Of a stretch of DNA of 64,000 nucleotides, positions 1-11,292 are shown piece after piece. The position numbers and the translations under genes are program-made. Source of the stretch: Piliocolobus tephrosceles (Eukaryota; Chordata; Mammalia; Primates; Cercopithecidae); the NCBI RefSeq assembly GCF_002776525.5, contig NC_045443.1, forward strand, positions 38,528,531 to 38,592,530, read 5' to 3'. Under the pieces are notes generated by a model. The model had not been told where the DNA came from. It ran no database searches and saw only the letters and a list, made by a program, of their open reading frames with translations. Numbering within the stretch: the first letter of the stretch is position 1; the number at the start of each line of letters is the position of its first letter.

Positions 1-1045
1 AATTGATTAAATTATTGGTCATTAGTGATCAACTTAACCTTCAACTTCTCTTCCTCCCTAGAAGTTGTGGGGGTGGAGCTGAAAATCATCACCCTCTAAT
101 CATGCCTTGGTCTTTCCTGCTACCAGCCTCCACCCTGAAGCAATCTAGGGACCCCTAGCCACAGGTCATCTTCTTAGCATCCTCCAGCGATTCCAAGGAT
201 TTTGGGAGCTGTATGCCAGAAGGAAACTGGGACATGTACCAAATATATATTTCATAATATCACTGACATGTTAAAAAGAAATATCTACATTTGTCAGCCA
301 GATTCATTTGCGGAGAGAATGGTAATTGCAAGGAATCAAAGATAATGGGAAAATTGAAGTTAAATTAATGGGATGGATAAGGGGTTTCCTACAGGATAAG
401 AATGACAGATTATAATAAATATTAGGACCAACTCAAAGTTAAGCAAAAAATGCCTATTCCTGTTCCCTATTGATCTGTGTTCATTCCTGACATTAAAACT
501 TGTTTAAAATTCACTTTATTCAATAAGCCTCTTCAGAAAAATCAGAGAATGATGACAGCTAGATATTTCAGATAATTCATTCAGCCATTCACACCTTGAA
601 TCCCTTCAACAAGCATCCCAGCCGACTGGGTGCCTGGCTTATGTGTAAAACACCTCCAAAGATGTTCACTGTGCCCTTAAACAACATATGCCACAGTTGG
701 TGAATTTCATACATTAGAAAAGCCTTCTTTATATGGAGTTGAAATTGATCTTCTGTAGCTTCTTTGCACTGAGCCTATTCTACCCTCTTAGGGTATCAAG
801 GCTGATGCCCCCTTGTTCTGCTCAATTCTGTATGCCTTACTTTCTCATACTACTGTATGAAACAAATTTTGACACTAACATTATGTACTGTGCTATTATA
901 AATTCATATCCCCTTTCATCCTCACAGTGGTAACAGAGGCCTCCCCACCAAGCCCCTTGTCTTGACACTGCCACAGGCCCAGGGTTCTGTGACAAACACA
1001 CCCCTTCTCAATTTTCCAAGAGGAAGGGGACTTACACTTGATGAA
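1..1045. other. Unassigned non-coding sequence
   Basis: No open frame longer than 66 codons and no repeat family that I recognise. Composition is that of ordinary AT-rich primate intergenic or intronic DNA. Confidence 0.5.
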
Positions 1046-1470
1046 CCCTGTGATGTGCCAGAAATTTGAGATAGATTCCATTATTCCATTGTCTTATCAA
1101 CCCTACAAAACATGTTGCTATTGACCTCTTCAAACAGATAGTTTTATTCTTTTATGCTTAAGACTGACCATCTACATTATTATTTTCCCAGGTACTGATT
1201 TTCTATATATACTCTAATATATATTAATATATATAATATTTATTATATATATGTATTTATATTTTTATTATTTTTTATATTTGCTCTTCTAGAAGTGTTT
1301 TCCAATGCTTTCTTGAATGAGGTAATATATAAATAAAATAAATGGTATTTTAAATTGACATTTCACAGATGGACTGCTGAAGCTCAAAGACGGTGAGTAA
1401 CTTGACCAAGAGATGTTCAGAGTCTGGAAAATGGATTCTCGGTAACTGAACTCTCAAGAATCTGATTTAT
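1046..1470 (-). mobile_element. MIR-like SINE relic, split by an AT-rich block
   Basis: The two outer parts (about 1046-1139 and 1362-1470) resemble reverse-strand MIR. The left part keeps a decayed gatgtgccag and the tcaaccctacaaaacatg stretch; the right part keeps the cacagatgg...gagtaacttgacc stretch. They would be nearly contiguous if the AT-rich block between them were removed. The copy is very diverged and the family call rests on a few short matches. Confidence 0.5.
1140..1361. repeat. AT-rich block with (TA)n core
   Basis: About 220 bases, strongly AT-rich, with irregular TATATA runs at roughly 1203-1265. It sits between the two halves of a MIR-like relic, so it may be an expanded low-complexity tract or a decayed insertion. 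No terminal repeats were seen. Confidence 0.6.
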
Positions 1471-2229
1471 GAACCTGAAGTCTCATTTACTACTTTTAAT
1501 GGAAGGTCGATGTGGAAGAATAACTGATGCCCGTCATTGCACAAAGTGCTCAAAGATCAAGTCACAAATCAAATTGCATATGAGAAGACTACTTAGTTAA
1601 AAACTCTGAAAAAATTGTCTTTGATGCCAAAATGATATTTGCATAAATACAAAATAATGGACTGTCAATCTTCTTTGTCTAGGGATGTTTTAAGCTTAGG
1701 GGTTCTTCAAAATAATCATCAAAATTATAGCACCAGGTCTCTTAGACATTTTTAAAGCTTGTCCAGATTTTATTTTCCAGATTTCTTATCTCAATGTTAC
1801 TGATTAGCTGCTTACATTTTCAGGCACAGGGCTTACTATATAATTTCAAAACTTACTTTTAATTGATTATGCATTAAATATGGGTTTTTTTGTTTAAGGA
1901 CAAAATTTTGCTAATTAAAAATACCCGAAAGATATTGTCACATCTAATTAGGTGGAACTTTATTGGTTTCCATTTCAAAGGATGATATTTTATGATTTCC
2001 TTCCTAAATACTATAACTATGCTTTGTCTTTCACAGGTACACCCTGTGAAAGTGGTGGGATATTTCCCTTGAAGAAAATGGTTGTTCACTGTGTGATGGG
2101 AAAAGTTATGGGACCAGGAAAAATGGGACCCTGGTGTCCAAAGAGGAAGACTTGCTCACAGAGACCAAGTCCAGGGGAGTTAAGTAGGCTGCTATAACCA
2201 GGGCACAGTCCTGGGACCAAGGAGGAGCT
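1471..2229. other. Unassigned non-coding sequence
   Basis: Nothing recognised. Open frames up to 81 codons (for example 1952-2197) have no domain or motif I know and look like chance. Confidence 0.45.
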
Positions 2230-2660
2230 GATCAGTGGAGACCGTTAAAATGAGAAGGGCCAGGGGCTTCCAGTTTCCCATCCCACATGGAAGGAGCTGA
2301 GAAGTTGCCACTCTGTCTTCACAAGTAACAAGCTGAACAAACTGAAAAATCAACTATTCTAAGGTCTGTCAGAGATGCGAAGTCACAAGGAAAACCTCTG
2401 TTCCCAAAATTGGAAGGAAAGGCAGATACAGAAAATCACAAATTACCGGACCAGAAAACCATGAGTGGAAACCTCTGTGGACACCATTGCTGGGATAGGT
2501 AAACCTAAGATGAAATTCACAAATTTGCTGGAGGCTCAGTGTGAACAAGCCTGAAAGTTAAAAACAAGGATTGGGAGAGGGACAGTTCTGGTTGGTGGGC
2601 TGGGGGTTGGGGGGAGGACCAGACAGGCTAGGTCTTTTTGTGAGTTTACCCTGCACTCAC
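2230..2660 (+). mobile_element. Probable old L1 5'UTR fragment
   Basis: The stretch with gaagttgccactctgtcttc, gtaacaagctgaacaaac and attaccggaccagaaaacc resembles the GC-richer 5' untranslated region of older primate L1 elements. A plus-strand L1M ORF1 fragment follows at 2930-3760, which is the expected order. The call rests on remembered consensus features and is moderate at best. Confidence 0.4.
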
Positions 2661-2724
2661 TCTATCAGCCTATGGTGAGGTTCATAGTCCAGGGCACAAG
2701 CTCACTAAGAGGCTGAGACCTTGG

Positions 2725-2925
2725 TCTTCGGAGACTCAGAGGAGTGAAGATGGGCGGGATAAGGGATAAAAAACTATATATTGGATCCAACATGCAGTAT
2801 TCGGGAGATGGGTACACTAAAATCTCAGACTTCACGACTATGTAATTCATCCATGTAACCAAAAACCACTTGTACCCAAAAGGCTATTGAAATTTTAAAA
2901 TATATATACTTTTTAAAAAGACTAT
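2725..2925 (+). mobile_element. L1 3'-end fragment (L1PB/older L1PA-like)
   Basis: The sequence gggtacactaaaatctcag, then aattcatccatgtaaccaa, then cacttgtacccaaaaggc and an AT-rich tail matches the common L1 3'UTR end. Only the last ~200 bases are present. It lies between a putative L1 5'UTR piece and an L1M ORF1 piece, so it probably inserted into that older L1. Confidence 0.7.
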
Positions 2926-2929
2926 GACC

Positions 2930-3525
2930 TAATCAGAGGACTATACAATGCTTCCCTTCTCCTCACACCTTACCACTGCACCACTAAAGGCCTATTTGCT
3001 GCAGTTCTTTTTACTTAGTACATCATGTCACCCTTTCAACAAGAAATTACAAGGCAAAAATAAACCCTAGTTTGAAGAAATTGAACAAGTATGAGAACCA
3101 GAGTCAGATATAGCAGGAATGTTGGAGTTACCAAACTGAAAATTTTAAAAACTATGACTAATATGTAAGGGCTCTTAGGAAAAAATAGAAAATATGCAAG
3201 AACAGATAGGTAAACATAAACAGAAAGGTGAAAATTCTACCAAAGAATCAAAAAGAAAGGCTAAAGATAAAAAACACTAAAACAGAAATGAAGAACACCT
3301 TTGATGGGCTCATTGAGCAGATCAGATACAGCTAAGGAAAGCATCTCTGAAATTGAGGATATGACAATAGACCCTTCCAAAACTGAAAAAGCAAAAGTTA
3401 AAACACAAAACAGAATATCTGAGAATTGTGGGGCCACTACAGATGTGTGGCATACACATACACACACACACACACCCCTCCACACACACACACATATATA
3501 TGTATATGTGTGTGTATGTGTGTGT

Positions 3526-3558
<33 letters not shown>

Positions 3559-3760
3559 CTGGAAAGGAAAGAAGGGAAGAAACAGGGAACATTTTCAAGC
3601 AATTTAATCTGACTTACCCCAGATTAATGTCAGGCACAGATCCAGGAAGCTCAGGGAACACCAAACAGAATGCCAAAAAAAAAACTATACCTAGGTATAT
3701 TAGATTCAAACCTCAGAAGATCAAAGTTTTTTGAAAATCTTAATAGTAGAAGAGCCAGGG
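2930..3760 (+). pseudogene. L1M ORF1 fragment, dead
   Basis: Between about 3250 and 3740 the plus strand reads as diverged L1M ORF1. Recognisable pieces include cctttgatgggctcattgag, the isoleucine/glutamate-rich segment around 3345-3390, atccaggaagctcagggaac at 3640 and actatacctaggtatattag at 3683. ORF1 encodes the L1 RNA-binding chaperone. The frame is destroyed by stops and by a compound microsatellite that expanded inside it (3455-3560). No function is expected. Confidence 0.65.
3455..3560. repeat. Compound (CA)n/(TG)n/(TA)n microsatellite
   Basis: CA repeats run at about 3455-3496, TG repeats at about 3499-3535 and TA repeats at about 3535-3558. The tract interrupts the L1M ORF1 relic where the ancestral sequence already held short CACATA/GTGT runs. 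Length polymorphism is likely. Open frames translated across it on both strands (3261-3734) are artefacts of the repeat. Confidence 0.95.
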
Positions 3761-4750
3761 TTGATAGGCTCTGGGAGCACCAATTTCTCTCAAAACTCTT
3801 AAGTTTTCATTTTCTGTTGTGTAACTCTATTATGGAATCCTCAAGTCTTCAAGGAAAAAAAAAATTAATGTCACTTTTCAGTGATGTATTTGGTTGATTT
3901 AAGGGAGAATTCCTTAGGAAGAAAGAAAGAGATAATGAAAACTGTATAAGCAACTAACAGTATCTGCCTCAGAAACTGAACCACAGAAACAACTGGATAA
4001 AACAACCAACTAGTGTTTCTCCTGATGGTTTCTATAAATATTGTTTTGAATTTCAAGTTTTGACAGTTCCCAATGAATTTTTCCAATTATGATCATAATA
4101 AGCCAAACTCCTAAATGTATATGTTATCAGCTACGTAAAATCAGAAACATAATTTCAGAAAGAAATTTCATAAAGAGAGATAAGTATGGCAATTACACTT
4201 ACATTGATAAAACAATGCAACTAATAGTAAATATACTTCTCTTTTTGTTTCATAATTGTGCAAATGAATAATAAATGAGCATAAAATGGTCCTTATAGCC
4301 ATTTTAAATTTATTATAAAACTGTTACATATTTTGAGATTTTTTAGAAGTAAGGCATGTTTTATATTTAAGATCAGGATTTTTAGACTCTCAAAAATCAA
4401 TGAAAATTTCACATTTCTATAATATGATTCACTAAAACTGATTTGAAATTTTTAAAAAAACTTCAACCATTAGACTTCAGAAACATAGTAAGTTATATTG
4501 CCTTATAGATCCTCTTTAACTTATAGGAATTGGAAATTTTAAATTTTGAGTCAATTCAGTTACATCAGAAAGCTAATCAGTGCCTTCAACTTTTTCTTCT
4601 TAATCCTGTCAAAAAATATATGTTATCAAAAGTAGTAAGGTCCTGGAGGTAAAATTATACAATGAATACAGATTTATCAACTATGAACTCAAATGTGCAA
4701 ATAATGTCAATTTGTTTACTATAGTTGTGCTTATTTTTATCATGAACCTC
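3761..4750. other. Unassigned AT-rich sequence
   Basis: No repeat or gene recognised. No open frame exceeds 75 codons. Confidence 0.45.
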
Positions 4751-5123
4751 TGATATGGTTTGGTTCTGTGTCTCCACCGAAATCTCATGTTTAATTGTAA
4801 TTCTCACATGTTGAAGGAGGGACCTGGTAGGAGGTAATTGGACTATGGGGGTAGATTTCCCCCACACTGTTCTTGTGATAATGAGTGAGTTGTTATGAGA
4901 TCTGCTGGTTTAAAAGTGTGGCACTTCTCCCCTCATTCACTCTCTCTGTCTCCTGCTCCAACATGTGAAGACTGTGCCTGCTTCCACTTTGCCTTCCACC
5001 GTAACTGTAAGTTTCCTAAGGCCTCCCAGCCATGTGGAACTGTGAGTCAATTAAACCTCTTTTCTTCATAAATTATCCAGTCTCAGGTAGTGCTTTATAG
5101 CAGTGAGAGAATGGACTAATACA
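4751..5123 (+). mobile_element. MaLR solo LTR (THE1/MST type)
   Basis: It starts tgatatggtttggttctgtg and ends ggactaataca, the ends of THE1/MST LTRs. Inside are the acctggtaggaggtaattgg block and the late ccagccatgtggaactgtg and caattaaacctctt stretch with an ATTAAA-type poly(A) signal. A 5-base duplication, acctc, flanks it (4746-4750 and 5124-5128). No internal MaLR sequence follows, so this is a solo LTR left by LTR-LTR recombination. Confidence 0.9.
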
Positions 5124-6889
5124 ACCTCCATTCTACCTGATGGCAGCAGCTTACTCTTTGTAAATTCAGAGCAAAAAATAATAATAATAATTCAGGGTTT
5201 TTTCAATCAATTGACTCCTTTTCTCAGTCAACTTATACTTCCCTTCCAGTGCCTGTGGTTGTGTACAAGTTTGGGGAAGATTTACCCAATGGCCCTTATA
5301 TACTCATGTCAGCTCCTCCGACTGTCCTTGTGTCTGGTTAGTCTCCAGTTATTGGAATCTGGAATATATCTCATTCTTCATCCAGCCACCATTGACAAGT
5401 TGCAGGCAGATTTGCTGCTGCCTTTTTCTAACAAATGCATTGCTACTTCTGGTCTGCAAGGGTCTTCTCAGCTACTGCTGTGTCCCTCTTTGGAGCACAG
5501 AAAATATTCAGATACTCTCCAAAATCCTCTCTGGGCCCAGGGGAAAAACAATGAGCTATCTCTATCCTTCTCTGACCATTCACGTGGAGGTTAAGCCCTA
5601 TGACCTAGGTTAGGGCTCTTAGTATGACTCTCTAAGAGGTCTGGGTAATTGACCCTTGATCTTACCCCACAGAGTGGGGTTCAGGAATGTGCTCACAGCA
5701 GGCTGCAATCGGGTGGGGAGGCTGAGTCCTCAGAGTCCTCTGTACTGTTCTCCAGTAACCATAATGTGCTAATGAGAGCACACTTGGGAGATTCTGGTGG
5801 CACAGTTCCAAATGAATGGTTAATTTCTTATACTTAAGAAAAAAATGAAGCCCTTCTTATGTATTCACTAGCATCTAAGCTCCCTCTTGCTCAGCACTTG
5901 CTCCATAGTTCCCCTCTGTGGAATCATTATCTTCTTGAGGGTAAGAGGAGAAACTGCTCTGAAAACATCATGCACTTCTCTCACATAGATGTTTTTGGAA
6001 AAATCTCTTGGCCACAAATCCTCCAGGGCCATGGATTTTGAGACCAAAAAGGAAAAGCATTCAGACTCAAAATATTGTCTGTCAAACTTTGGTCTCTGCC
6101 ATGAATTTCAAAAATCACTAGATGATTCAAGGAGTTATTGGATTTTTTAAAAATACTCTGAAATTCAAAAGACTACAATTTATGTAATTTTTCATATTTT
6201 GACTTTTAAACATTTCAATCCAGCCAATTTCATTATGAAATAAACTCTTAGCTTAATAACCAGCAATTATATAGCTAATTTCCTCTTAATTATCAGTAAT
6301 TTCAGTTTATATTTGACATTGTGCTTACTTGATTAGAGAAAGTACACTCCTGTTAAAAAAAAAAAGTTTAAGTCAATCTTCTAACTCTTTTTAGTATAAG
6401 CTCTTTGCCAGTATTTAGAATAAATCTTTCCAAACTAATGGAGTTTTAACAATTGAAATCAGTTTCATAATGCAGCTTGAAAAATACTCCATTGAATCTA
6501 ATTTTTAGATAATATTCTTATAATTTTCAGGTTCTCACATAATTAAACTTGTACTCTCACTCCCACAAGTGTATTATTTCTAGTGTTTTTGGATTACCTA
6601 TGCTCTTACTTCTTTAAAGGATTTGTTTCATTTCATTTCAGACTAACTAACCTATATGCAGAAGGACTGAGCCCTGCTTTTCCTATTTAATAAGACTGGG
6701 AGTTAGGATTCCCCCACCACAACATAAAAATGACTTTCCTAGTGGCTTTATGAGCCATCAATCTCAAAGTACTCTTAACACAAATACACTCTTTCCTGCA
6801 AAAGAAAAAACATGCAATATTTATATATGTCATCAAAGACATTATATGACCATGAACTGTAAATACTTTCTAGGTGAAAATCACTGCTG
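5124..6889. other. Unassigned non-coding sequence
   Basis: The longest frame (5103-5594, 163 codons) begins inside the LTR and shows no recognisable domain. A (TAA)n run lies near 5170. Nothing else could be assigned. Confidence 0.4.
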
Positions 6890-7283
6890 ATGAGGAAAAC
6901 AAATGGTATGGTAACTTTAGTAAGTAATTCAGCAGCATCTAGGAAAATAGAAAATGTATTTACACTAAAACTCAGCAAACCCATATCTAGATAAATATCT
7001 CAGAGAGAAGAGACTTACATATGGGCACGGTAGACCCTTAGAGGGTCTACCCTCTAATGCTGCATTGCAGCATTATGCCAGTAGTGAAAATGTGATTCGT
7101 TCTCAATGACTTTCAAAAGAGGAATAAGTAAAACAAAATCAATATCATAAAGCATCTAAAAATGGATTTAATCTATCAACATTAGTAGATCTCAAAAACA
7201 CAATGTTGAATGGAAAAAGCAAGCTGTAGTTTTAGGTTAACATATAGCGTATGATGCACATTATAGGTATTTTAAAAGTATAG
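6890..7283 (+). mobile_element. Ancient L1M 3'-end fragment
   Basis: The pieces cagcaaacccatatctag and gatctcaaaaacacaatgtt followed by aatggaaaaagcaagc match the late ORF2/3'UTR section of old L1M elements. It is highly diverged. It abuts a second L1 that restarts further upstream in the L1 consensus at about 7284, so these are two separate insertions. Confidence 0.55.
7029..7074. repeat. Two adjacent perfect hairpins
   Basis: Arms 7029-7037 (ggtagaccc) and 7043-7051 (gggtctacc) are perfect reverse complements with a 5-base loop. Four bases later, 7056-7063 (aatgctgc) and 7067-7074 (gcagcatt) form a second perfect pair with a 3-base loop. Both lie inside the old L1M fragment. Confidence 0.9.
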
Positions 7284-7757
7284 TATTCAAAACAGTGTGG
7301 AATTAGCATAAAGACAGATATATAGACCACAGAAATATAAGAGAGAGCCCAGAATTAAACCCCCACGTGTATGGTCAAGTGATTTTTTATAAAGGTGCCA
7401 AGACCATTCAGTGGGGAAAGGGACAGTCTCTTCAACAAATGGTGCTGGGTAAACTGGATATCCACATACGGAAGATTAAAGTTGGACCCTTACCTATCAC
7501 CATATATGAAAATTAATTCAAAAGTGATCAAAGACCTAGAGCTATAAAACTCATAGAAGAAACTATAGGGAAAACATCTCGTGATATTGGATTTGGCAAT
7601 GATTTTTTTTGAATATGACAACAAAGGCACAGGCAACAACAAAAAATGGACAAATTGGACTTAATGAATATCTTAATAATCTGTGCATCCATAGACACTA
7701 TCAACAGGCAACCCACAGAATGGAAGAAAATATTTGCAAACTATGTGTGTGATAAGA

Positions 7758-8231
7758 CAGGGGAACCCCAGCTCCCAGTACTGCTCCATAGCCTGTTAGG
7801 AACTGGGCCACAAAGCAAGAGGTCAGTATGGGCCAGTGAGTGAAGCTGAGCTCCACCTCCTGTCAGATCAGCGACAGCATTAGATTCTCATAGGAGCACG
7901 AACCATATTGTGAACTGCACACTTGAGGGATTTAGGTTGCATGCTCCTTATGAGAATCTAATGCCTGATGATCTGTCACTGTCTCCCATCACCCGCGGAT
8001 GGGACCATCCATCTAGTTGCAGGAAAACGAGCTCAGGGATCCCAGTGATTCTACATTATGGTGAGTTGTATAATTATTTTCTTATATATTGCAATGTAAT
8101 AATAATAGAAATAAAGTGCACAATAAATGTAATGCACCTGAATCATTTTGAAACCATTCCCCCTCCTCATCCACAAAAAAACTATCTTCCATAAAATTGG
8201 TCCCTCAAAATAAAAAGGTTGGTGACCACTG
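7758..8231 (-). mobile_element. MER1-type hAT-Charlie nonautonomous element, copy 1
   Basis: One end reads caggggaaccccagctccc and the other aaaaaggttggtgaccactg; these are the MER1-group ends. An 8-base target duplication (tgataaga 7750-7757 versus tgatacag 8232-8239) matches hAT behaviour. The element carries an internal inverted repeat (gcattagattctcatagg and ccttatgagaatctaatgc). No transposase is present. A second copy in the opposite orientation lies at 58959-59428. The exact MER1A/MER1B label is uncertain. Confidence 0.75.
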
Positions 8232-8483
8232 TGATACAGGATTAATATCTGGAATATATCCTAAAGTTCAACAACATGAAAATAATCCAATTGAAAACTG
8301 GGCAAAGGACTTAAACAGATATTTCTCTAACGAAGATATACAAATATCCAATAAGCACATAAAAATATCTTTAACATCACTAACAATTAGGGAAATGCAA
8401 ATCAAAAGTACAATGAGATATTACCTCACACCCATTGGTATGACTACTATTAAAAAAAAAAAAATAGAAAATAAGTGTTGGTT

Positions 8484-8780
8484 GGCCGGGCACAGTGACT
8501 CACATCTGTAATCCCAGCCCTTTGGAAGGCCAAGGCAGGTGGGTCACCTGAAGTCAGGAGTTCGAGACCAGTCTGGCCAACATGGTGAAACCCTGTCTCT
8601 ACCTAAAATACAAAAATTAGCCAAGCATGGTGGCACACGCCTCTAGTCCCAGCTTCTTGGGAGGCTGAGGCAGGAGAATCGCTTAAACTCAAGAGGTGAA
8701 GGTTGCAATGAGCCAAGATTGCACCACTGCACTCCAGCCTGGGCAACAGAGTGAGATTCTACCTCCAAAAAAAAAAAAAA
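8484..8780 (+). mobile_element. Alu element
   Basis: Full-length dimer from ggccgggcacagtgactc to an A-tail at 8767-8780. The target duplication aagtgttggt lies just before the element and just after the tail. It sits in the late ORF2 of the surrounding L1M. Confidence 0.97.
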
Positions 8781-9475
8781 GTGTTGGTGAGGGCAAGGAT
8801 GTGGAGACATTGGAACGCTTGTACACAGTGAGTAGAACGAAAAATGGTACATTACAGCCACTGTGAAAAAACAGTATGGTAGTCCCTCAAAAAATTATAA
8901 ATAGAATTATCATATTATACAACAATTCCACTTCTGGGTGTATATCCAAAAGAATTGAAAGATGGGTCTTGTAGAGATATTTGTACACCCATGTTCACAG
9001 CAGCATCATCCACAATAGCTAAAATGTGGAAGCAATCTACCTTCTATCAGTATATGAATGGATAAGCAAAATATGGCATATGCATACAATAGAATATTAT
9101 TCAGCCTTAAAATGGGAGAAAATGCTGCCATATGCTACAACATGGATGAACCTTGAGGACATTATGCTAAGTGAAATAAGCCGATCACAAAAGGATAAAT
9201 ACTGTATGATTCCACATATATGAAGTATTTAGTGTAGTCAAAATCACATAGACAGAAATAGTGGAGGTTGCTAAGGGATGGGTCAAGGGGAAAATGGGGA
9301 GTTATTATTTAATGGGTACAGAGTTTCAGTTTTACAAGATAAAAAGAGTTTGGAGATGGATGGTGGTGATGGCTGCACAACATGATGAATGTATTTAATG
9401 CCACTCATTTGTATATTAAAAACAGTTAAGGAAGTACATTTTATGTGTATTTTACTACAATAAAAAAATGGGAAA

Positions 9476-10124
9476 AAGCACACAGAAAGAACTTTATTCA
9501 TGTGTATAGATGTATATACGCCTGAATATATTAAAAATGAATACTTATCAAATTCTTGCTCTGAAATGTAAAATATTCTTGGTTAGGAATATTTTTATTG
9601 ATGTATTTCAAGCACCTAGAACTCTGCCTGACATATAGTAGGGACTCACTAAATATTTGGTAAAAAATGCGTCTGTGACAGTGACTGGCTGGGATAGGGT
9701 CGGGAGGAAAATGAAGCTAGAAATGAGGAAGAAGTGCAACAACTTTATCTGTAATGTGATATTCTTCTGGTTTAGAGAAAGAAAGAGAAAGAGACTTAAA
9801 GCAAAAAGGAAAAAAAGTTGCTTTTCAGTTGTTAATTGGTACATGAACGCCTTTTATAACTGTCTCTATACTTTCCTGCATTCTTTAACTTTAAAAACAA
9901 AGCGGGTCTCACAAACTATAGCTCACATTTTTAGAAAACATACACTTAAAAATTAATAAGAAATTTTAAAGGAAATTTAGTGGGAACACTCTCATCCTTA
10001 ATTCCAAACTCTCACCCTCTCTAATTATGCTCTACTTGTTTCAAGTGTATTCATTTTGTTTTCTACTTTACATTGTGAGCAACTCATGTAGAAACTCTCT
10101 AGCTTTAATATTTGTCATGTTTCT
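9476..10124. other. Mostly unassigned; short MIR/L2-type tail at 9600-9665
   Basis: The segment gcacctagaactctgcctga followed by catatagtagggactcac and taaatatttgg has the shared 3' end of MIR and L2 elements. The rest is not recognised. Frames of up to 99 codons (9657-9956) are lysine-rich and show no motif. Confidence 0.45.
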
Positions 10125-10300
10125 CCTAATCTCTTAACTCAGAAGTTAGAATATTTGGTTTCAGACTTAGTTCCACATCTGTGTGACCTTCACCACATTA
10201 CTCAATCAATATGGAACTTCGCTTCCTCATTTGAAAACTGGAGATAATTGCAAAAGAAGATCCTTAGAGTCCCTCCCATATTTAAGATTTGAGGACTTGA
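10125..10300 (+). mobile_element. MIR SINE
   Basis: The core stretch tctgtgtgaccttcaccac, then ttcctcatttgaaaactgg and agataattgc, is diagnostic for MIR in plus orientation. It is diverged and truncated at the 3' end. Confidence 0.75.
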
Positions 10301-10475
10301 TGAGAGTCTTCAAAAAAAATCATGAAAGATGCATATAATTTAACAAAACCTATGCAAGTGTTTCAAAATTTTTTTACACCAAAATAATTTATTAGTAATT
10401 TGTTATAACATGGCTAAACAGAATCCAGCTTGAGGCACTAAGAAAGATAAGACGTCAGTTTGAAAAGAGCCCCCT

Positions 10476-10778
10476 GGCCAGGCGCAGTGGCTGACACCTA
10501 TAATCCCAGCACTTTGGGAGGCCAAGGTGGGCAGTTCATGAGGTCAGGAGAACGAGAGCATCCTGGCTAACATGGTAAAACCCTGTCTCCATTAAAAGTA
10601 CAAAAAATTAGCCGGGCATGGTGGCAGGCACCTGCAGTCCCAGCTATTCAAGAGGCTAAGGCAGGAGAACCGCTTGAACCTGGGAGGCAGAGGTTGCAGT
10701 GAGCCAAGATCATGCCACTGCACTCCAGCCTGGGCAACAGAGTGAGACTCTGTCTCAAAAAATAAAAAGTAAAGTAAA
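10476..10778 (+). mobile_element. Alu element inside the mariner
   Basis: Begins ggccaggcgcagtggctgac and ends in an A-rich tail with aaataaaaagtaaag. The flanking duplication gaaaagagcccc occurs at 10462 onward and at 10779-10790. It is a full-length dimer. Confidence 0.96.
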
Positions 10779-10794
10779 GAAAAGAGCCCCTATC

Positions 10795-11292
10795 AGAGCA
10801 ACACGCATTTTGCTAACATTAACCAAAAACAAGTATCATAATTAAGGTAAAGTTTGGATGGAAGAATGGTGAAGTCATTGATGCTTTATGAAAAGTTTAT
10901 GGAGACAATGAACCCCAAAAATCCATTTCCAAGTGGATAACTTGTTTTAAGAAGGAATGAGATGTTTTAAGAAGGGATAAAGGTTACAGTGGCAGACCAT
11001 CCACATCCATTTGCAAGGAGAAAGTTAATCTTGTCCCACCCCAACAGTTTTGATGGAGAATCATTAGGCATCCACATTACAGTCCTGATTTAGCTTCTTC
11101 TAACTTCTTCTTGCTTCCTAATATTTAAATAGCCATAAAGGGCATCCATTTTTCCTTAGTTAATACTATAAAGGGACTGCAGTGACATGATTAAATTCCC
11201 AGGACCCTCAGTTATTTAGGGATGGACTAAATGGCTGACAGCATTGCTTACAAAAGTATCTTGACCTTGTTGGAGCTTATGTTGACAAATAA
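10795..11292 (+). pseudogene. Mariner-type transposase relic, internally deleted
   Basis: The N-terminal DNA-binding part ends in a GRPSTS-like motif (about 10993-11010). The C-terminal catalytic part contains HPHYSPDLASSNFFLLPNI, encoded from 11069. It matches the mariner YSPDLAPxD box, in which the last Asp is the third catalytic carboxylate; here that codon is Asn (11102-11104). Only about 50 bases separate the two parts, so the central catalytic region is deleted. The frame closes at GAYVDK followed by a stop at 11290-11292. Stops and frame changes are present, so it is inactive. Confidence 0.7.

Larger units (their letters stand above)
7284..9475 (+). mobile_element. L1M (L1MA-like) 3' part, interrupted twice
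   Basis: Late ORF2 is clear at 7330-7750 (aaatggtgctgggtaaactg and gcaacccacagaatggaag stretches), resumes at 8240-8480 and again from 8781, and runs through a 3'UTR ending near 9470 in ttttactacaataaaaaaat. It is opened by a MER1-type hAT element (7758-8231) and by an Alu (8484-8780), each with its own target duplication. The ORF2 pieces contain frame breaks and are dead. Confidence 0.9.

Noticed and set aside
3261..3734. Open frames of 102-113 codons on both strands
   Set aside because: They are translations of the CA/TG/TA microsatellite and its flanks; the repetitive residues come from the dinucleotides.
5103..5594. 163-codon plus-strand frame
   Set aside because: It begins inside a MaLR LTR, has no recognisable domain and is not supported by any other sign of a gene.
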